Positions 35,713-44,197 of a stretch of DNA of 64,000 nt are shown in pieces. Below the pieces are notes generated by a model that worked only from the letters and a program-made list of their open reading frames with translations, did no database searches and had not been told where the DNA came from. The first letter of the stretch is position 1; every line of letters starts with the position of its first letter. Source of the DNA: Burkholderiales bacterium (GTDB taxonomy: Bacteria; Pseudomonadota; Gammaproteobacteria; Burkholderiales; Casimicrobiaceae); the NCBI GenBank assembly GCA_025927765.1, contig JAICKU010000007.1, positions 19,729 through 83,728 of the forward strand. Reading direction: 5' to 3'. Made by a program: the position numbers and the translations under genes.

Positions 35713-36468
35713 CTACGGCTTCACGAACCGCAGCGCGAACTTGTCGGTGGGCACCGCAGGGCGGCTCGACGGCACGTCGCGCGGATCGGCAGGGTTGCGC
35801 AGGAAATCGCCCTCCGCGTCGAGCTTGAATCCCGCCTGCTCGACCTCGTGCTTCACCACCGCCTCGTCGATCCGATGCAGCGTCTTTCCTTCCGAGACGC
35901 CGCGGCCCGGCCGGCTCGAATGGTCGACGATCACGTAGTGGCCGCCGGGTTTCAGCGCATCGAAGATCGCCTTGTTCATTTTGACCCGATCGACGGGGAG
36001 ATGCGTGATGTCGTGATAGTTGAGCACCAGCGTCACGAGGTCGAGCTTCGGCGCATCGGGCGGAATCGGGTCGTCGAACGGGCGCTGCACGAGCACGAAG
36101 TCGGCTTGCGGATGCTCGGCGAGACGCTTCGTGATGGCCGCGCCGGGTCGGGGCGTCTGCGCATACAGGGTGCCGCCGGGCAGTACGGCGAGGGCCAGCA
36201 GTTGCGATGTGTAGCCTGCCCCGGTGGAGACATCGAGCACCCGCATGCCGGGCGCGACGCCGGTGAACGGCAGGAATTGTGCGGGCTTGCGCTCGGCGTC
36301 GAGCGCGCGGTCGGCGTCGCTGCGGATCGGGTTGGCGATGATCGCGGCAACGCGGGCCGGATTCGACGGGGTGCGCGGCGAATCGCTGCCCGGTGCGACG
36401 CTCGTCACGCAGCCGGTCACGAGCACGACCGCGACGACGATGGGAACGACGCCAAATCGGAGCTTCAT
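35713..36468 (-). CDS. Lipoprotein with SAM-methyltransferase fold
   Basis: A 251-residue protein with a lipoprotein signal, MKLRFGVVPIVVAVVLVTGC, whose lipobox Cys is residue 20. The body looks like a class I methyltransferase of the predicted COG4798 group, with motif I VLDVSTGAGYTSQLLA and a KPGGHYVIVDHSSRPG motif, plus VTLVLNYHDITHLPVDRVKMN between. Export of a methyltransferase fold is odd because SAM is cytoplasmic. GGAGGG seven bases upstream supports the ATG at 36468 over the one at 36474. Function unknown. Confidence 0.72.
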   Translation of the reverse strand: MKLRFGVVPIVVAVVLVTGCVTSVAPGSDSPRTPSNPARVAAIIANPIRSDADRALDAERKPAQFLPFTGVAPGMRVLDVSTGAGYTSQLLALAVLPGGTLYAQTPRPGAAITKRLAEHPQADFVLVQRPFDDPIPPDAPKLDLVTLVLNYHDITHLPVDRVKMNKAIFDALKPGGHYVIVDHSSRPGRGVSEGKTLHRIDEAVVKHEVEQAGFKLDAEGDFLRNPADPRDVPSSRPAVPTDKFALRFVKP

Positions 36469-36625
36469 GGCCATCCCTCCACTCAAAGGCCGCCGATTAT
36501 GCGCTGCGCAGCGTCGGCATTTTCCCGACACGCGAATCAGTCCGCTGCACGTACTGCCGACACCGAATGCCCCGCAGATTAGGGGAGCAGCCGCTAGGTG
36601 CTGCATTTACGCGGAGACCATGCAT

Positions 36626-36817
36626 ATGAATCGCGACCAGGTGGAAGGCAAGATCAAGGATGTGGCAGGCAAGGCGCAGCGCGCGTTCGGCGACGCCACG
36701 GACGACGCGAGCCAGCAGATCAAGGGGGGAGCGAAGCAGGTCGAGGGCAAGATCCAGAAGGGCGTCGGCGACGCCGAGGAAGCCGCCGACCGGGCCGACG
36801 ACAACGACAAGCACTGA
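36626..36817 (+). CDS. CsbD-family stress protein
   Basis: A 63-residue hydrophilic protein: MNRDQVEGKIKDVAGKAQRA and later QIKGGAKQVEGKIQKG, the duplicated CsbD repeat. CsbD proteins are general-stress-induced, small and unstructured, with unknown biochemical role. Two in-frame ATGs are two codons apart; 36626 gives the usual N-terminus and a spacing of about nine bases from GGAG. The 157 bases upstream, shared with the divergent lipoprotein gene, hold no recognisable gene. Confidence 0.85.
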   Translation: MNRDQVEGKIKDVAGKAQRAFGDATDDASQQIKGGAKQVEGKIQKGVGDAEEAADRADDNDKH

Positions 36818-36938
36818 CGCTTGCCGGGTGTGCGGTGCGATGCGCGAGCGCGTGTCGCGCCGGTCCGCCCGCCGCTCGACGCGGGGAACCTCGGAACGCC
36901 GTGTCGGCCTCACCATGATGCGGTCAAGGAGAATCCCG

Positions 36939-37424
36939 ATGAAAACATTGACGAAATCCGTTCTCGCGGCCGTCGCGGCCGGCGGCCTTCTGACCGGTTG
37001 CGCGAGCTACGACTACGGCTACACCTACACCCAGCCGTACGGGTACACGTACAGCGAGCCGTATGCGTACGGTTACGACTACGGCTACGACTACGGCCCG
37101 TATTACTACGGTTACGGCTACGGTCCGTCGTACTACAGCGGCCCGTCGATCGGCTTCACGTTCCGGGACAACGACCGTCGCTCGCGCGACTATCGGAACT
37201 ATCGCGGCAGCCGCAACGATCATGCGCGGCGGAGCTACAGCTCGTCGCATGGCCGCTCGTATGGCAACCGCTCGGCGTCGACGCGTCCCACGGTGACACA
37301 TCCGCAGCGCAACGTCGCACCCGCGCGCAGCCACTCGCGCCCGGCGGCGCCTCCCGCCGCACAGGCAAGAAACGACCCGTGGGGCGGCACGAACAATCGG
37401 GCCGCGCGCAATTCGCAGCAGTGA
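36939..37424 (+). CDS. Tyr/Gly-rich lipoprotein
   Basis: A 161-residue exported protein with lipobox LLTGC (Cys21). Residues 22-70 are a low-complexity run of Tyr, Gly, Asp and Pro in YGYxY units, followed by a basic Arg/Ser/Asn-rich middle and a Pro/Ala/Arg-rich tail. No enzymatic domain is seen. AGGAGA precedes the ATG. It could be an envelope or biofilm component; similar proteins are usually annotated hypothetical. The stop overlaps the GTG start of the polymerase gene, an odd pairing for an outer-membrane lipoprotein. Confidence 0.7.
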   Translation: MKTLTKSVLAAVAAGGLLTGCASYDYGYTYTQPYGYTYSEPYAYGYDYGYDYGPYYYGYGYGPSYYSGPSIGFTFRDNDRRSRDYRNYRGSRNDHARRSYSSSHGRSYGNRSASTRPTVTHPQRNVAPARSHSRPAAPPAAQARNDPWGGTNNRAARNSQQ

Positions 37425-38536
37425 GTCATCGATCCGCGGCGCGCGCGGATACCGGAGCAGCGTCGGCGAGGCAGCGCGCGCAAGTTCTCGCCGACCTCGC
37501 CAGCGCTGGCGAGAACGTCGCGCTCGACGTCGGCGGGCACGCGCTGGCCATCACCCATCTTTCCCGCATCTACTGGGCGGCCGACACCCGGTTCGGTCAG
37601 CCTGCGATCACCAAGCGCGACTACCTTAGCTATCTCGTGGCCGTCGCGCCTTTCATGCTGCCGCACGTGCGCGACCGGCCGCTGACGCTCTTCCGCTGGC
37701 CGGAAGGCATCGCGCACCGGCGCGTGCTCGAAAAGCATTGGCTGATGAACCTGCCGGCGTTCGTCGCGCGCGTCGACGTATTTTCCGAATCGAAGGGGCG
37801 CGCGGACCAGTACGTGCTGTGCAACAACCTCGCGACGCTGCTGTGGCTTGCCCGCATGGGCACGCTCGAGCTGCACATGTGGCATTCGCGCGTGCGCGGC
37901 GGCGAAGACGCCGGCGACGCGGCGCTCGACTTCGGCGCATCGCTCGACGCACTGCGCGGCTCGGTGCTCGAGCGTCCCGATTACCTGCTGTTCGACCTCG
38001 ACCCGTTCATCGAAGCCGATGCCGCGGCGCGCGAGCCGAAGTTTTCGGCGCGTGCATTCGCCAAGGTCAAGGACGTCGCGTTTGCGCTGCATGCGCTGCT
38101 CGACGACATCGGCCTCGCGTCGCTCGTGAAGACGTCGGGCAGGACCGGCTTGCACGTGATCGTGCCGATCGTGCGCGCGCTGCGCTACGACGCGGTGAGA
38201 GAGATGTCCGCTTTCATTGGGGCGCGGCTGCTGCGCCACCCCCCAAACGAGGTGACGACCGACTGGTCGATCGACCGGCGCGCCGGCAAGGTATTTCTCG
38301 ACGCGAACATGAACGTGCGCGGCAAGTCGATCACCGTGCCGTATTCGCCGCGCGGCCTGCCCGGCGCGCCGGTGTCGATGCCGCTTTCATGGGACGCGCT
38401 ACGCGCCGCGCACGCGAGCGATTTCCGCATTCCAACCGTCATGCCCATGCTCGAGGACGACGGCGACGCGTGGGCAGGGTGGCTGTCGCGCAAACAGGAC
38501 GTGATGCATCGGCTCGCCGCGAATGCGCGCCCATGA
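37421..38536 (+). CDS. LigD-type polymerase domain protein (stand-alone)
   Basis: Archaeo-eukaryotic primase-like polymerase, 371 residues, equal to the polymerase domain of LigD without ligase or nuclease domains. Typical segments are HLSRIYWA, RDYLSYLVAVAPFMLPHVRDRPLTLFRWPEGI, the catalytic LLFDLDPF, KTSGRTGLHVIVPI and an NVRGKSITVPYSPRGLPGAPVSMPL end. In bacterial end joining it adds nucleotides at Ku-bound ends. It starts at GTG 37421 overlapping the preceding stop (GTGA). The ATP-dependent ligase two genes downstream could be its partner. No ku gene is in the window. Confidence 0.85.
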   Translation: MSHRSAARADTGAASARQRAQVLADLASAGENVALDVGGHALAITHLSRIYWAADTRFGQPAITKRDYLSYLVAVAPFMLPHVRDRPLTLFRWPEGIAHRRVLEKHWLMNLPAFVARVDVFSESKGRADQYVLCNNLATLLWLARMGTLELHMWHSRVRGGEDAGDAALDFGASLDALRGSVLERPDYLLFDLDPFIEADAAAREPKFSARAFAKVKDVAFALHALLDDIGLASLVKTSGRTGLHVIVPIVRALRYDAVREMSAFIGARLLRHPPNEVTTDWSIDRRAGKVFLDANMNVRGKSITVPYSPRGLPGAPVSMPLSWDALRAAHASDFRIPTVMPMLEDDGDAWAGWLSRKQDVMHRLAANARP

Positions 38537-38552
38537 GGCAGGAGATTTCGCG

Positions 38553-39410
38553 ATGACAGGAGAGGGCATGAATTTCGACTTCGGCCAGGCCACGCAGGGC
38601 GTGCACCAGCTCGCCGCGTCGTTCACCGAGCGCCTGCCGTACATGGCGATCGCGGTCGCCGTGTTCATCATCTTCTACATCGCCGCCGTCGTGCTGAAGA
38701 AGGTCGCACTGACGGTGGTCGCGCGCACGAATCGGCATCGCAGCGTGGGCATCGTGCTTGGCCGGCTCGGCCAGGGTGTCCTGGTGCTCCTCGGGCTGCT
38801 CGTGGCGCTCGTGATCGCGGTGCCGGGCTTCACGCCCGGTCAGCTCGTGAGCGTGCTGGGACTGTCGAGCGTCGCGATCGGCTTCGCGTTCCGCGACATC
38901 CTGCAGAACTTCCTTTCCGGCATCCTGCTGCTCCTGTCGGAGCCGTTTCGCATCGGCGACCAGATCAAGTCCGGCGATTTCGAGGGCACGGTGTCGAACA
39001 TCGAGACCCGCGCCACGTTCATCACCACCTACGACGGGCGGCGCATCGTCGTGCCCAACTCGATGCTGTTCGTCAACCCGGTCACGGTGAACACCGCCGG
39101 CGAGAGGCGGCGCCTCGAATACGACATCAAGGTGCCGAAGGACAGCGACGTCGCGAAGATGAAGCACGTCCTGCTGCGCACGATCGAGCCGCTGCCGCAC
39201 GTGCTGCGCGAGCCTTCGCCCGACGTCCTGTTCGTCGGCTTCTCCGAGAGCGACCTGACGCTGCGGTTGCGGTGGTGGATCCAGCCGCCGCGCAACTACG
39301 AGCTGCAGCGCGGCGTCGACTCGGTATTGACGCACGTGCGCGAGACGATGCAGGCGCTGAAGAAGAACGCCGCGGCGCCGAAGCAGGCGGTCGAGAAGGA
39401 GAGCGCGTAG
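38553..39410 (+). CDS. mscS: Small-conductance mechanosensitive channel (MscS family)
   Basis: Inner-membrane channel, 285 residues. Three N-terminal helices are followed by the pore helix and the conserved SVAIGFAFRDILQNFLSGILLLLSEPFRIGDQIKSG segment near residues 109-144, then the beta domain (IVVPNSMLFVNPV). It opens under membrane tension and protects against osmotic downshift. AGGAGA lies eight bases before the ATG at 38553; a second good start is at 38568. It lies between the two DNA-repair genes. Confidence 0.9.
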   Translation: MTGEGMNFDFGQATQGVHQLAASFTERLPYMAIAVAVFIIFYIAAVVLKKVALTVVARTNRHRSVGIVLGRLGQGVLVLLGLLVALVIAVPGFTPGQLVSVLGLSSVAIGFAFRDILQNFLSGILLLLSEPFRIGDQIKSGDFEGTVSNIETRATFITTYDGRRIVVPNSMLFVNPVTVNTAGERRRLEYDIKVPKDSDVAKMKHVLLRTIEPLPHVLREPSPDVLFVGFSESDLTLRLRWWIQPPRNYELQRGVDSVLTHVRETMQALKKNAAAPKQAVEKESA

Positions 39411-39472
39411 CTGCCAGCGGCGCGAACGAATCCCGGCCGGCGGATTCCAATCGTCAACGCGAGGAGAACCGC

Positions 39473-40039
39473 ATGCAGGACGACGACAGCGAACTGGAAG
39501 CACCGGTCACGGCCGAAGACCACAGCGAGGGCAGCGCGCAGGCGCCCGTGACGCTCGTCGAGTACGGCGATTACCAGTGTCCGTATTGCGCGAAGGCGTA
39601 CGCGCTCGTCCGCGCGCTGATCCAGCGCTACGGCGACGACCTGCAATACGTCTTCCGCAACTTTCCGCTGCAGGAGCTGCATCCGCTCGCGCTGCCTGCC
39701 GCCGAGATCGCCGAAACCGCCGGCCTGCTCGGCGATTTCTGGCCCATGCATGCGTGGCTTTACGAGAACCAGAGCCGCTGGGTGCACGGGGGCACGAACG
39801 CGCTGCTGTCGTCGATCGAGGCGCTCGACCTCGACGCCGCGCGCTTCCAGCAGGCGCTGCGCAAGGCCGAGGTGACGACGCGCATCCGCAACGACGTCGA
39901 GGGTGGCGTGCAAAGCGGCGTGCATGGCACGCCCACGTTCTTCATCAACGGGTGGCTGCACGAAGGCGGCAACGACGCGGAGAGCCTGTCGGAGGCGATC
40001 GACGCCGCGCTCGAGGCGTCGCGACAGGCGAGCCGATGA
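39473..40039 (+). CDS. DsbA-family thioredoxin-fold protein, cytoplasmic
   Basis: A 188-residue protein with the redox motif Cys36-Pro-Tyr-Cys39 in VEYGDYQCPYCAKAY and the cis-Pro loop GVHGTPTFFINGW near 148-160. There is no signal peptide: the N-terminus is acidic (MQDDDSELEAP), so it is probably cytoplasmic and not a disulfide-forming DsbA. Similar proteins are often annotated as DSBA oxidoreductases or thioredoxin-domain proteins. GAGGAG precedes the ATG. Its gene lies 31 bases before the DNA ligase. Confidence 0.82.
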   Translation: MQDDDSELEAPVTAEDHSEGSAQAPVTLVEYGDYQCPYCAKAYALVRALIQRYGDDLQYVFRNFPLQELHPLALPAAEIAETAGLLGDFWPMHAWLYENQSRWVHGGTNALLSSIEALDLDAARFQQALRKAEVTTRIRNDVEGGVQSGVHGTPTFFINGWLHEGGNDAESLSEAIDAALEASRQASR

Positions 40040-40070
40040 TGCCGGCGCGGACGAGGCCGCGACGCGGTCG

Positions 40071-41618
40071 ATGACGCGCTTCGCGGAGCTCGTCGACACG
40101 TCGCGACGCGTCGCCGAGACCGCGAGCCGCAACGCGAAGACCGCGGAGCTGGCGCGGTTTCTGGCTGCCCTCACGCCTGATGAAATCCCGCTCGGCGTCG
40201 CGTACCTGTCCGGTGAGACGCGGCAGGGCCGAAGCGGCGTCGGCTACGCGCTGCTGCGCGATGCCGCCGGCCATCTGCCGGCGACGGCGAGCACGCTGTC
40301 GATCGCCGACGTCGATGCGGCGCTCGAGCGCGCGGCATCGATCGTCGGGCCGGCATCGCGCAAGGCGCGTAGCGGGGTGCTGTCGGAGCTGCTCGCCCGT
40401 GCGACGCCTGACGAGCGCGACTTCCTGTTTCGCCTCGTCACCGGTGAGCTGCGCCAGGGCGCGCTCGAGTCGATGATGATCGACGCCGTCGCGCAGGCCG
40501 CGTCGTTGCCTCCGGCGATCGTCCGCGACGCAGCCATGGTTGCGCACGGCATCGTCGACGTCGCGCAGGCGGCGCTCGCCGAAGGTGCGACCGGCCTGCA
40601 ACGCTATGCGCTGGTACCCATGCAGCCCATCGCGCCGATGCTCGCGCAGCCGGCCGACGGTGTTGCCGGCGCGCTGCAGGCGTTCGGCCGCGCGGCGTTC
40701 GAATGGAAGCTCGACGGCGCGCGCGTGCAGGTGCATCGCCGCGGCGACGACGTACGCATCTTCACGCGCAATCGCAACGACGTGACGGCGTCGGCACCGG
40801 AGATCGTCGAGGCGGTGCGCTCGGTGCCGGCGAGCGAGCTGATTCTCGACGGCGAGGCGATCGCGTTGAAGCCGGGCGGTGCACCGGAGCCGTTCCAGGT
40901 GACGATGCGCCGCTTCGGCCGCACGCAGGACGTCGCCGCGATGCGAGCCGAACTGCCGCTGTCGGTGTTCTTCTTCGATTGCCTGCGGCGCGACGGCGAG
41001 GTGCTGACCGCGCTGCCCGCTTCCGAGCGGTTCGCGGCGATGAACGAAGCGTTGCCGCGCGAGCTGCTGATGCCGCGCATCGTCACCGGCGACGAAGGCG
41101 AAGCCGAAGCGTTCTACGACGACGCGTTGGGTCGCGGCCACGAAGGCGTGATGGCGAAGGCGCTCGACGCGCCCTACGAAGCCGGACGCCGCGCGCCGAC
41201 GTGGCTCAAGGTCAAGCGCCTGCACACGCTCGACCTCGTCGTGCTGGCGGCCGAGTGGGGCCACGGCCGGCGCCAGGGCTACCTGTCGAACCTGCATCTC
41301 GGTGCACGCGATGAAGCGGGCGGTTTCGTGATGCTCGGCAAGACGTTCAAGGGGATGACCGACGAGATGCTCGCGTGGCAGACGCAGGCGCTGCAGGCGC
41401 TCGCCACGGGGCGCGACGGCATTGCGCTGCTCGTGCGGCCCGAGCTCGTCGTCGAAGTGGCCTTCAACGACCTGCAGGCGAGCCCGCGCTATCCCGGCGG
41501 CCTCGCACTGCGCTTCGCGCGCGTCAAGCGTTATCGACCCGACAAGCGCGCGGACGAGGCCGACGCCATGGAGACGGTGCGGGCGATTTACGAGGGCCAG
41601 CTCGCCCGCGCAGGGTAG
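40071..41618 (+). CDS. ATP-dependent DNA ligase
   Basis: ATP-dependent ligase, 515 residues. An N-terminal DNA-binding domain (about 1-190) is followed by the nucleotidyltransferase core with Lys213 in EWKLDGARVQVHRRG, then ILDGEAIAL, VFFFDCLRRDG, GHEGVMAKALDAPYEAGRR and TWLKVKRLHTLDLVVLAAEWG, with the OB domain at the C-terminus. The layout resembles archaeal ligases and mycobacterial LigB, not LigD. It could seal ends made by the nearby LigD-type polymerase. Its stop is followed by repeat copy 4. Confidence 0.9.
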   Translation: MTRFAELVDTSRRVAETASRNAKTAELARFLAALTPDEIPLGVAYLSGETRQGRSGVGYALLRDAAGHLPATASTLSIADVDAALERAASIVGPASRKARSGVLSELLARATPDERDFLFRLVTGELRQGALESMMIDAVAQAASLPPAIVRDAAMVAHGIVDVAQAALAEGATGLQRYALVPMQPIAPMLAQPADGVAGALQAFGRAAFEWKLDGARVQVHRRGDDVRIFTRNRNDVTASAPEIVEAVRSVPASELILDGEAIALKPGGAPEPFQVTMRRFGRTQDVAAMRAELPLSVFFFDCLRRDGEVLTALPASERFAAMNEALPRELLMPRIVTGDEGEAEAFYDDALGRGHEGVMAKALDAPYEAGRRAPTWLKVKRLHTLDLVVLAAEWGHGRRQGYLSNLHLGARDEAGGFVMLGKTFKGMTDEMLAWQTQALQALATGRDGIALLVRPELVVEVAFNDLQASPRYPGGLALRFARVKRYRPDKRADEADAMETVRAIYEGQLARAG

Positions 41619-41623
41619 CGCCA

Positions 41624-41652
41624 GAAAGTAGGGTCAGCCGAAATTCAGTCCC
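41624..41652. repeat. REPIN-like element, copy 4 (half-site)
   Basis: GAAAGTAGGGTCAGCC next to GAAATTCAGTCCC matches one arm of the other copies, but the second arm is degenerate. It lies between the convergent ligase and Rieske genes, and the Rieske TGA (complement of 41645-41647) is within it. Confidence 0.45.
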
Positions 41653-41965
41653 AGCGGTCGTCGCGCACCTGCACCATGCCGTCGACGACGCGCACCGGAA
41701 ACGTCGGCACGTCCTCGTAGGCGGGCGGCGACAGCACCTCGCCGGTCGGGATGCAGAACCGCGCGCCGTGGCGCGGGCACACGATCACTTCGCCTTCGAT
41801 CGGGCCGCCGGTCAGGATGCCGCCGTCGTGCGTGCACACGTTCTCGATCGCGTAGAACGTGCCTTCGAGGTTGAACACCGCGATGTCCGTGCCCTCGGCC
41901 TCGACGGTGCGAAAGCTGCCGGACGCGAAGTCGGCCTCGCGATCCACATCGACCCAGTCGGACAC
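41645..41965 (-). CDS. Rieske [2Fe-2S] ferredoxin
   Basis: A 106-residue non-haem-oxygenase-type Rieske ferredoxin. The cluster ligands are Cys44 and His46 (CTHDG) and Cys63 and His66 (CPRHGARF). It starts at GTG 41965, two bases after the sufT stop; no closer ATG would keep the fold. It is the last gene of the suf operon, where such a ferredoxin may donate electrons for cluster assembly or simply be a client. The function is not established. Confidence 0.85.
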   Translation of the reverse strand: MSDWVDVDREADFASGSFRTVEAEGTDIAVFNLEGTFYAIENVCTHDGGILTGGPIEGEVIVCPRHGARFCIPTGEVLSPPAYEDVPTFPVRVVDGMVQVRDDRWD

Positions 41966-41967
41966 GG

Positions 41968-42411
41968 CTATAGCAAGCCGAGCTGCAGCTTCGTGTCCTC
42001 GGACAGCCGATCCATGGTCCACGGCGGATCCCACACGAGCTCGACGCGCACCTCGTGGACGCCCGGCACTTCGTAGAGTCGCTGCTCGACCGTCTGCGGA
42101 AAGCTCGCGGCGACCGGACATCCCGGCGTGGTGAGCGTCATGCGGATGTCCACCTTGCCGTCGGCATCGAGGTCGAGTTCGTAGATCAGGCCGAGGTCGT
42201 AGATGTTGACCGGCACCTCGGGATCGAAGATCGTGCGCAGCGCCGCGATCACGTTCGCGCGCAGTTGCTCGGGATCGACCTCGGCCGAAGGCACGTCGTG
42301 TGCCGGTTCCGGCTCGGGAGCGTCGAGCGCCTTCGCCGCCTCCCGTGCCTCGTCCGACAGCTTCGTCGCATCGTCGTCCTTCGCGCTGCTGCGCGTCCAG
42401 AAAGGCTTCAT
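41968..42411 (-). CDS. sufT: SUF-associated DUF59/MIP18 protein SufT
   Basis: Fe-S assembly factor, 147 residues. A charged, probably disordered N-terminus (1-45) leads into the MIP18-like domain with FDPEVPVNIYDLGLIYEL and LTTPGCPVAASFP, whose Cys is conserved. It lies 89 bases after sufU, in a GC-rich spacer with GGGCCGCCCC and GGCCCGCCCC direct repeats. SufT proteins help mature certain Fe-S enzymes. PaaD is a relative, but the suf context decides this assignment. Confidence 0.85.
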   Translation of the reverse strand: MKPFWTRSSAKDDDATKLSDEAREAAKALDAPEPEPAHDVPSAEVDPEQLRANVIAALRTIFDPEVPVNIYDLGLIYELDLDADGKVDIRMTLTTPGCPVAASFPQTVEQRLYEVPGVHEVRVELVWDPPWTMDRLSEDTKLQLGLL

Positions 42412-42500
42412 GTCAGTGGCGCCGGGCCGCCCCGAGGGACTGGCCCGCCCCCTTTGGAGGCAGTGAGCGTCGCGAACGTGCGTGTTGTTTCATCCTGTCC

Positions 42501-42950
42501 TCATTCGGTGGAGACGGGGTGATCGTGCGCGCGCAGCGCCGCCTGCAGCGTGTGCCACGCAAGCGTCGCGCATTTCACCCGCGCCGGAAATTCGCGCACG
42601 CCACGCAGTGCGTCGAGCTTGCCGAGCGGCGGCGATTCGGCATCGGGCGGCGAGGTGACCATGTCGTGAAAGCCGTGGAAGAGCTTCTCGACGTCCTCGA
42701 GCTTCCGGCCCTTCAGCGCCTCGGTCATCATCGATGCGGACGCGGTGGCGATGGCGCAACCCGAGCCTTCGAACGCGACGTCCTGGATCACGCCGTCGTC
42801 GACCTTCACGTAGATCGTGACCTTGTCGCCGCACAACGGGTTGTGCCCTTGCGCGTGATGGTTCGCCTCTTCGAGCGCACGGTTGTTCCGCGGCCGCTTG
42901 TAGTGGTCGAAGATGACCTCCTGGTAGAGGTCGCGCAGGTCGCTCGTCAC
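42501..42950 (-). CDS. sufU: SUF scaffold/sulfur-transfer protein SufU
   Basis: NifU-N/IscU-like protein, 149 residues. The conserved ligands are Cys40 and Asp42 (NPLCGD), Cys65 (GSGCAIATAS) and Cys127 (RVKCATLAW). It has the 18-21-residue insertion between the second and third Cys that distinguishes SufU from IscU. It starts at GTG 42950 overlapping the sufS stop (GTGA). SufU accepts sulfur from SufS, replacing SufE, which is absent here. Confidence 0.9.
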   Translation of the reverse strand: MTSDLRDLYQEVIFDHYKRPRNNRALEEANHHAQGHNPLCGDKVTIYVKVDDGVIQDVAFEGSGCAIATASASMMTEALKGRKLEDVEKLFHGFHDMVTSPPDAESPPLGKLDALRGVREFPARVKCATLAWHTLQAALRAHDHPVSTE

Positions 42951-44197
42951 TTGAACAGCCTCTGGACGCGCGCAATGCCGTCGAACAGCGCGTCGACTTC
43001 CTCGAACGTGTTGTAGAGCGCGAACGACGCGCGCGCGGTGCCCGCGACGCCGAAGCGCTCCATGATCGGCATCGCACAATGGTGGCCGGCGCGGATGGCC
43101 ACGCCCTGGTTGTCGAGGATCGTGCCCACGTCGTGCGCGTGCACACCGTCGAGCATGAACGACAGGATCGCGGCCTTCTGCCGCGCGGTGCCGATCACGC
43201 GCATGCCGCGCACTTCGGCGGCGCGCCTGGTCGCGTACGCGAGCAGTTCGTCCTCGTACGCGGCGATGGCGCCGACGCCCACGCGCTCGACGTATTCGAT
43301 CGCAGCACCGAGCCCGATCGCGCCGGCGATGTTCGGCGTGCCGGCCTCGAACTTGTACGGCAGCTCGTTGTACTCGGTCTTCTCGAACGTGACCGACCGG
43401 ATCATGTCGCCGCCGCCCTGGTACGGCGGCATCCGGTCGAGCAGTGCCGCCTTGCCGTAGAGCACGCCCGTGCCGGTGGGCCCGAAGATCTTGTGGCCCG
43501 AAAACGCGTAGAAGTCGGCATCGAGCGTACGCACGTCGACGCCCACGTGCGCGATCGCCTGCGCGCCGTCGACGAGCACGACCGCGCCCGCGTCGTGTAC
43601 GAGCTTGATGATTTGCGCGATCGGTGTAATCGAGCCGAGGGCGTTCGAGACGTGCGTCATCGCGACGATGCGCGTGCGCGGTCCGAGCAGGCGCTCGAAT
43701 TCGTCCATCTCGAGCTCGCCGGCGTCGTTCACCGGCACGACCTTGAGCGCAGCGCCGGTCTGCAGGCACACGAGCTGCCACGGAACGATGTTCGAGTGGT
43801 GCTCCATCGCGCTGATGACGACGTCGTCGCCTTCACGCAAGAGCGGCCGCGCGTAGCTCTGCGCGACGAGGTTGATGCCCGAGGTGGTTCCGCTCGTGTA
43901 GATCACCTCCTGCGTCGACACGCCACCGATGAACTTGGCGATGCGCGCGCGCGCCGCCTCGTACTTGTCGGTCGCGCGCTGCGACAGCGTATGCACGCCG
44001 CGATGGACGTTCGCGTTGTCGTGCGCGTAGTAATGCATGAGCGTGTCGAGCACCGACTGCGGCTTCTGCGTGGTCGCGGCATTGTCGAGGTAGACGAGCG
44101 GCTTGCCGTTCACGCACTCGGCGAGCAGCGGAAAGTCGCGGCGCAACGCGGCGACGTCGAGGGCGGGGATGCGAAGAACCTCGGAGTCCATTTTCAT
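42947..44197 (-). CDS. sufS: Cysteine desulfurase SufS
   Basis: PLP cysteine desulfurase, 416 residues, class II. PLP Lys236 is in FSGHKIFGPTG and the persulfide Cys374 in IRAGHHCAMPIM. LDNAATTQKP near residue 37 and the NVHRGVHTLSQRAT segment are typical. The ATG at 44197 overlaps the sufD stop (ATGA), so it is preferred over the ATG two codons later. It supplies sulfur to SufU for SufBCD. Confidence 0.92.
   Translation of the reverse strand: MKMDSEVLRIPALDVAALRRDFPLLAECVNGKPLVYLDNAATTQKPQSVLDTLMHYYAHDNANVHRGVHTLSQRATDKYEAARARIAKFIGGVSTQEVIYTSGTTSGINLVAQSYARPLLREGDDVVISAMEHHSNIVPWQLVCLQTGAALKVVPVNDAGELEMDEFERLLGPRTRIVAMTHVSNALGSITPIAQIIKLVHDAGAVVLVDGAQAIAHVGVDVRTLDADFYAFSGHKIFGPTGTGVLYGKAALLDRMPPYQGGGDMIRSVTFEKTEYNELPYKFEAGTPNIAGAIGLGAAIEYVERVGVGAIAAYEDELLAYATRRAAEVRGMRVIGTARQKAAILSFMLDGVHAHDVGTILDNQGVAIRAGHHCAMPIMERFGVAGTARASFALYNTFEEVDALFDGIARVQRLFK

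Noticed and set aside
42412..42500. GC-rich spacer between sufU and sufT as a possible small gene or RNA
   Set aside because: It has only short direct repeats and no coding bias or convincing fold; noted under sufT instead.
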